The notes under the pieces are model-generated. The model saw nothing but the letters and a program-made list of their open reading frames with translations, did no database searches and was not told where the DNA came from. Below are positions 52,801-55,047 of a DNA stretch of 55,047 bases, one piece after another; within the stretch, counting starts at the first letter, position 1, and each line of letters starts with the position of its first letter. The translations under genes were made by a program, and so were the position numbers. Source of the DNA: an uncultured Aquimonas sp. Lineage in GTDB: Bacteria > Pseudomonadota > Gammaproteobacteria > Xanthomonadales > Xanthomonadaceae. The stretch spans positions 1-55,047 of the forward strand of contig NZ_CALART010000074.1 of NCBI RefSeq assembly GCF_937888285.1, in the 5' to 3' direction.

Positions 52801-55047
52801 CAGAGTCGCGGTGGCGTCACCGAGATGTATGGTTACAGCGGTAACGGCGACCTCATCAGCTACACCGATGGCGCAGGTGCCCTGGTTACCTATGGTTATG
52901 ACGCGCATGGCTTGCGCACCAGCGAGAGCGATGACCTCGGCCAGCGCATGTCGGCGAGCTACGATGCCCGCGGTCGTAAACTCAGCGAGCGCAACGGCGA
53001 GGGCGAAGAGACCAGCTACACCTACGACGCGCTGGACCGGGTGCGCAGCATCACCCACGCCGCGGGCGTGCGGTATATCGACTACCAGGGTCGCGTTCGC
53101 ACCGAGCGCGACGAGCGCGGCAACACCACTGTCTTCGAGCACGACGCCCAGGGTCGCCTGCTGCGCCAGCGCCACGCCGCTGGCGGCGAGCGGCTGATGA
53201 GCTACGACAACAACGGCAACCTGCTCAGCGAGAGCGACTTCCGCGGCAATGTCACTCGCCACACCTACAACGCCGCTAACCACCGCACCCGCACGGACGC
53301 GCCGCTGCAGCGCGTCACCGTCTACACCCACAACGCCCTGGGTCAGGTGCTCACCCAGCGCACCGAGGGCGGCGCCAGCGAGCCCCGTGAAACCCGCTTC
53401 GAGTACGCCCACCCGCTCAACCTTGTGACCCTGGAGCGTCAGCGCATCAGCGACGAGGCCTGGGCCGAGACGCGCAGCGCTTACGACAACAACGGCAACC
53501 TCGAGCGTCGCACCGACCCCGAAGCCCGCGAAACCGTACAGGTCTTTGACCCGCGCGATCGCCTGATACGCATCGAAGCCCCGGGCGATCGTGTCGAGAC
53601 CTTCGCCTACGACGGCGCCGACCGGCGAACTGCTTCCACGCTCAATACCGATCCACCGCAGCAGCGCAGCTGGGTGTTCGATGTGCGCGGCCAGCAAACC
53701 CGCTACACCGATGCCAGTGGCGGCCGCTGGGAGCAGGCCTTCGACCGTGCCGGTCGCTTGATCGCCAGCAGCGACCCCAGCGGCGCCACGGTGACCCACG
53801 CCTACGACCGCGCCGGCCGCAAAATCCGCGAGAGCGGCCCGCGCCCGGGCCAGTTCGTTGACTACACGCTGGACGCGGCCGGCAACCGGGTCGGCATCAG
53901 CGACGCCGCAGGCCGCGTCATCGTCAACACCTTCGACGCGCTGAACCGTCTGGAGACCAGCACCGACGGCATCGGCCTGATCGAGCGCCTGAGCTACGAC
54001 ACCGACAGCCGCGTGCTTTCGCGCGAGAACGGCCGCGGCGAGGTGACGGGTTTCGAGTACAACGCCCTCGGCCACGAGATCCTGCGCACGCTGCCGCCGA
54101 ACCAGAGCGGCGCGCGCGAGCTTGAGTTCGAGCCCGGCATCCACGGCGAGGTGCTGGCCGAAACCGACGCCAACGGCAATACCACCACCCACCGCTACGA
54201 CGGCCTGGGCCGCCGCGTCGGCAGCACGCTGCCGGCAGTGTCGGGCGGCGGCCGCGACCGCAGCTGGACTTACGACCTAGTCGGCAACCTGCTGAGCCAC
54301 ACCGACGCCGCGAATCGCACCACCACGTGGCGCTACAGCCCGCGCAACCAGCGCATCGAACAGACCGACCCCAGCCCGCCGGGGACGACCCAGCTCTGGG
54401 GCCACGACGTCGCCGATAACGTGGTGCGCCACGTCGACCGCCGCGGCATCGTCCACACCCAGCGCCACGACGGCGAGAACCGGGTGATCGAGCGCACGCG
54501 CGACGGCCTGCGCATCGAGGCCCTGGTCTACGACGGCCCTGGCCGGGTGCAGAAGCGCACCGACGCGCGCGACGAAGACACGACCTATACCTACGACCCG
54601 GCGGGCAGTGTGCTCACCGAAACCCGGGCGCTGGGCTTTGTGCAGCGCTGGACCTATTGGCCCTGGGGCAGCCCGAAGACCCACACCGACGCCGACGGCC
54701 TCGTCCGCACCTTCGAGTACGACCCCCGCCAGCGCCTGACCAAAGAAACCGACCCCGCGAGTGCCATCACCACCCACGGCTACGACCTCGCCGATCACCG
54801 CACGCAGACAACGCGCCCGGGCGCGGCCGAGTGGAGCTACGCCTTTGACGCCGACGGCAAACTGATCGAAGTCGAGAGCCCCGAGGGCCACCGCAGTGTC
54901 TACACCCACGACGGCCACGGCAACCGCACCGCCCAGCGCAACGCCGCCGGCATCGTCACCCGCTTCGCCTACGACGCCCGCCACCGCGTCACCGCCATCG
55001 ACCACCCGATCGGCGGCGACGAGGGCTTTGCCTACAACGGCGAGGGC
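46882..55047 (+). CDS. Secreted Rhs/YD-repeat protein with transglutaminase-like domain (3' end outside window)
   Basis: At least 2,722 codons, open to the window edge. GTG at 46882 overlaps the giant gene's stop (GTGA) and follows AGGGGG at good spacing; ATG at 46957 is the alternative. A signal peptide (RFVPALACLTLLLSLPVEPVKA) precedes a transglutaminase-like domain at about 279-430 (NDVEQASLLIALLRASGAPARYV, then HIWVSARV and TWIPLMP); the usual catalytic Cys position is Asn-Asp, so it may be non-catalytic. Next come beta-rich regions with a Big-1/carboxypeptidase-regulatory-like segment near 905, a DUF6531-like entry domain near 1547 (ISVAGRGPGLRFTRTYSS), and YD repeats (YDARGR, YDNNGN, YDRAGR) from about 1657 onward. 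The Rhs core end and any variable tip lie beyond the window. Confidence 0.9.
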   Translation, partial: MSRLFALSRRPRPGRSFTFHLRRLLMSLRFVPALACLTLLLSLPVEPVKADSPTRSAAEPSIVPLLVAGEDTRHLAAQALAAGVDSKALSAWRLQEQPGASQRIAEAAAELQRATRSPDSGKSLAQALAPTMDRLRAADLLLRAGYPMFSDQSLAAGLALQSVLQQRAAESVSRWNEVSAPLLSAAETLRTSPNAKAAQVQLDISLGKLLPTVSSQTLQVNAQLPVHRPGFAPAALSQGNAIAPSYADASDPLPLDEDLLPAGEVQFTEGVLRQAQSMGYRYVELFDFVRSNVRTEWSAGSTQSPDRTLRRLAGNDVEQASLLIALLRASGAPARYVLGVVEVPVADLAQQIGVPEAQLGRALTAAGIAHRPRVSGGRVVAYQIRHIWVSARVPYGNYRGTVADTTEPTWIPLMPALKPASFQAGAGVHSRIQHDMTSWLQSYLRSPQTVLPWPELRQRWAAQLAALQPPVELSSLRGQHEVDAAAIGLLPASTPYPVIAVHAEYGVLPEEERQWMRVRLHDPSQPQAPPLLDARVALGDLESHRFVLAFLPATVEDQHMTNANGSLGAFPLNLIRLRPSLMSEGIAARPGRGEVIGGTALEMEIELATPNGSLRSRNLVHAGSIAGFAIDAHGDGVREPETTGSASGIPLGGLILSRFAETYLASWANAESESSAVMGLRVFRPAPALAIALPAVTPLGAAGFAESLDFRGVVLDAARRPLEPVALNEHPGLESDWLRLTALHGSALESQAFEDHWAVRAVSADRLLQQAQDVVNLQPGGSLDSLGAHPEAVRQQIAHWLAQGKHVQMPRGPQTVEAWTGSVWRVHDIDTGESGYFLSGGYAGGATSVPPGLWYFQELAATLADPYAELPNEDPNAAALIQLDAASEFQRAQANRVLDRPLRVHVLDVAGRPVVGARVRFERRAGGARIEEAGGAGGSLHQVDSNRRGQAQIRLRMPRTGEGLQETLVRTLDEEGVETAYLTEIDVSVSGGDGALRSGRPFSAYMTSGPVAELALLYAIGTNITQWVHPTDTPDHSGITDVFPHIGRYAMNVEAKDEFGNRVGGAEVALSAVDSYQPECLNQPNPEGTPLLPSRLYEFRECPSEPLLLPEHPCAAPAIATRTNSQGRRSVTLVPTNLILSSIRVSAESSGVLTERQFRTLRLVEGVPMHPECIETYDPDAFLLVEFGYDWRAQVARTAQAFPQPRRFAAMRLRSNLARAQYLPLTHIFGPSAGAGFMIEGGSASPGRQIGEGMYEFDLIAGEQPGEVWPYIHLTANGSVLRTFSLQRSWAVQLPELEIRDSVIALDEFGRSKASFTLNANIQPVDYQSPDGVYFEIEGPDGRAVFSCFRSFVRSARQCEVPRGTDFSRPGAYRAYYALNPNTANSLQSEPVELAFSRGIVAAYGSLQPGLPLPELDTLLGDRFPRLLEIRTEIDTQTDYICQTGNRFMFALGTPARVDLEFFALDENGARGASALLALSNAAYEAGVFEEELALGRLPFGAYEFELRARTDDENEVHVGRLIHREKRRGALALGRSLVKGVDVHDGHAVISADDISVAGRGPGLRFTRTYSSHSGDDETVLGRGWHSDIESKIVPDSCGSYVVMGAAGQGQRYVPDGVNADGSPRFRSGNGFHGTLRRVTGSSTDFDFFSKDGTRYHFAERDIGGVRLSYIEDPSRNRVTYEYSRTPAGLQVTRAEDSAGRSLTFSYATQRLERTVLGVPAVQHRTLLASVTGPGGQRVAYSYSGDGNLLRAVRSGGGDARREDSYQYRDFGGLWLRQGSESRYYHMGFRLIEARDSVLDSARQYTWQVGWTGLQVPDGSVYPIPEMRVETLAETDGGTVSFNYGGLRPLEPTVTTVTDARGGPSTYTMNRYGGTERLVAPAGTTLTEWDFEHLQPRAITDPLGTRTAWTFDLHGNRLSETVTHSAGSLSRSWSYAPPTAFAVPIKDRVRVATDGREAATTYAYDARGRRTGQSRGGVTEMYGYSGNGDLISYTDGAGALVTYGYDAHGLRTSESDDLGQRMSASYDARGRKLSERNGEGEETSYTYDALDRVRSITHAAGVRYIDYQGRVRTERDERGNTTVFEHDAQGRLLRQRHAAGGERLMSYDNNGNLLSESDFRGNVTRHTYNAANHRTRTDAPLQRVTVYTHNALGQVLTQRTEGGASEPRETRFEYAHPLNLVTLERQRISDEAWAETRSAYDNNGNLERRTDPEARETVQVFDPRDRLIRIEAPGDRVETFAYDGADRRTASTLNTDPPQQRSWVFDVRGQQTRYTDASGGRWEQAFDRAGRLIASSDPSGATVTHAYDRAGRKIRESGPRPGQFVDYTLDAAGNRVGISDAAGRVIVNTFDALNRLETSTDGIGLIERLSYDTDSRVLSRENGRGEVTGFEYNALGHEILRTLPPNQSGARELEFEPGIHGEVLAETDANGNTTTHRYDGLGRRVGSTLPAVSGGGRDRSWTYDLVGNLLSHTDAANRTTTWRYSPRNQRIEQTDPSPPGTTQLWGHDVADNVVRHVDRRGIVHTQRHDGENRVIERTRDGLRIEALVYDGPGRVQKRTDARDEDTTYTYDPAGSVLTETRALGFVQRWTYWPWGSPKTHTDADGLVRTFEYDPRQRLTKETDPASAITTHGYDLADHRTQTTRPGAAEWSYAFDADGKLIEVESPEGHRSVYTHDGHGNRTAQRNAAGIVTRFAYDARHRVTAIDHPIGGDEGFAYNGEG

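Noticed and set aside
51952..54192. Long open frame on the minus strand opposite the Rhs gene (also long antisense frames opposite pheT, thrS, the giant gene and the DUF4426/yggT region)
   Set aside because: In GC-rich DNA with strong third-position bias the opposite strand stays open by chance; the translations are low-complexity and match no family, while the plus-strand genes are clear.
52100..55047. Regular repeats in the Rhs gene as a CRISPR array or other DNA repeat
   Set aside because: The periodicity is at protein level (YD repeats of about 20 residues) with diverged DNA; there are no identical repeat-spacer units.

Overview
The window looks like a chromosomal segment of a GC-rich gammaproteobacterium, most likely in or near the Xanthomonadales (Lysobacter/Xanthomonas relatives). 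This is inferred from the gene order (yggS-proC-yggT divergent from pilT-pilU; thrS-infC-rpmI-rplT-pheS-pheT-ihfA-merR-tRNA-Pro), the protein sequences, and many dispersed copies of a GGGATTCGGGATT-type intergenic repeat. No taxonomic marker was searched.

Positions 93-14449 are conserved housekeeping DNA. A leftward cluster (yggS, proC, yggT, a DUF4426 protein, a histidine-phosphatase-like protein) faces the type IV pilus retraction ATPases pilT and pilU. A translation block follows: thrS, infC with an ATC start codon, rpmI, rplT, pheS, pheT, ihfA, a MerR-type regulator and tRNA-Pro(GGG). thrS has a possible leader peptide and a terminator just upstream. A proline iminopeptidase follows the tRNA.

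Positions 15820-25417 hold an alpha-glucan utilisation group: a GH13 alpha-glucosidase, a secreted pullulanase-type debranching enzyme, and a divergent membrane-targeted amylo-1,6-glucosidase-like protein. The perfect palindrome GCATACGTATGC between the two debranching genes recurs in degenerate form upstream of the alpha-glucosidase, which suggests one shared regulator. The pullulanase carries about 104 in-frame codons made of the genome's intergenic repeats. A MscS-type channel and a secreted esterase follow. A complete IS10-like element (1332 bp, 15-bp perfect inverted repeats, 8-bp target duplication) sits directly after the esterase gene.

Positions 27053-55047 are the accessory part. A DUF6445-like oxygenase-type gene and a 446-base non-coding gap precede a tightly coupled three-gene operon: a 138-residue secreted protein of unknown function, a 6,089-residue secreted protein, and a secreted transglutaminase-like/Rhs (YD-repeat) protein that runs off the window after 2,722 codons. 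The giant protein combines a metallopeptidase-like N-terminus (HELMH), an alpha/alpha-toroid region, many CARDB, FlgD-like (SPNGDG), Ig-like and FN3 modules, propeller-like regions nested inside Ig folds, a split FN3/discoidin module, a three-fold repeat of a ~367-residue supermodule, and a C-terminal hydrophobic-arginine tail. The genes overlap (ATG inside the previous gene; GTGA junction), so the products are probably made together and may form one surface assembly. This operon is the best candidate for an undescribed system here.
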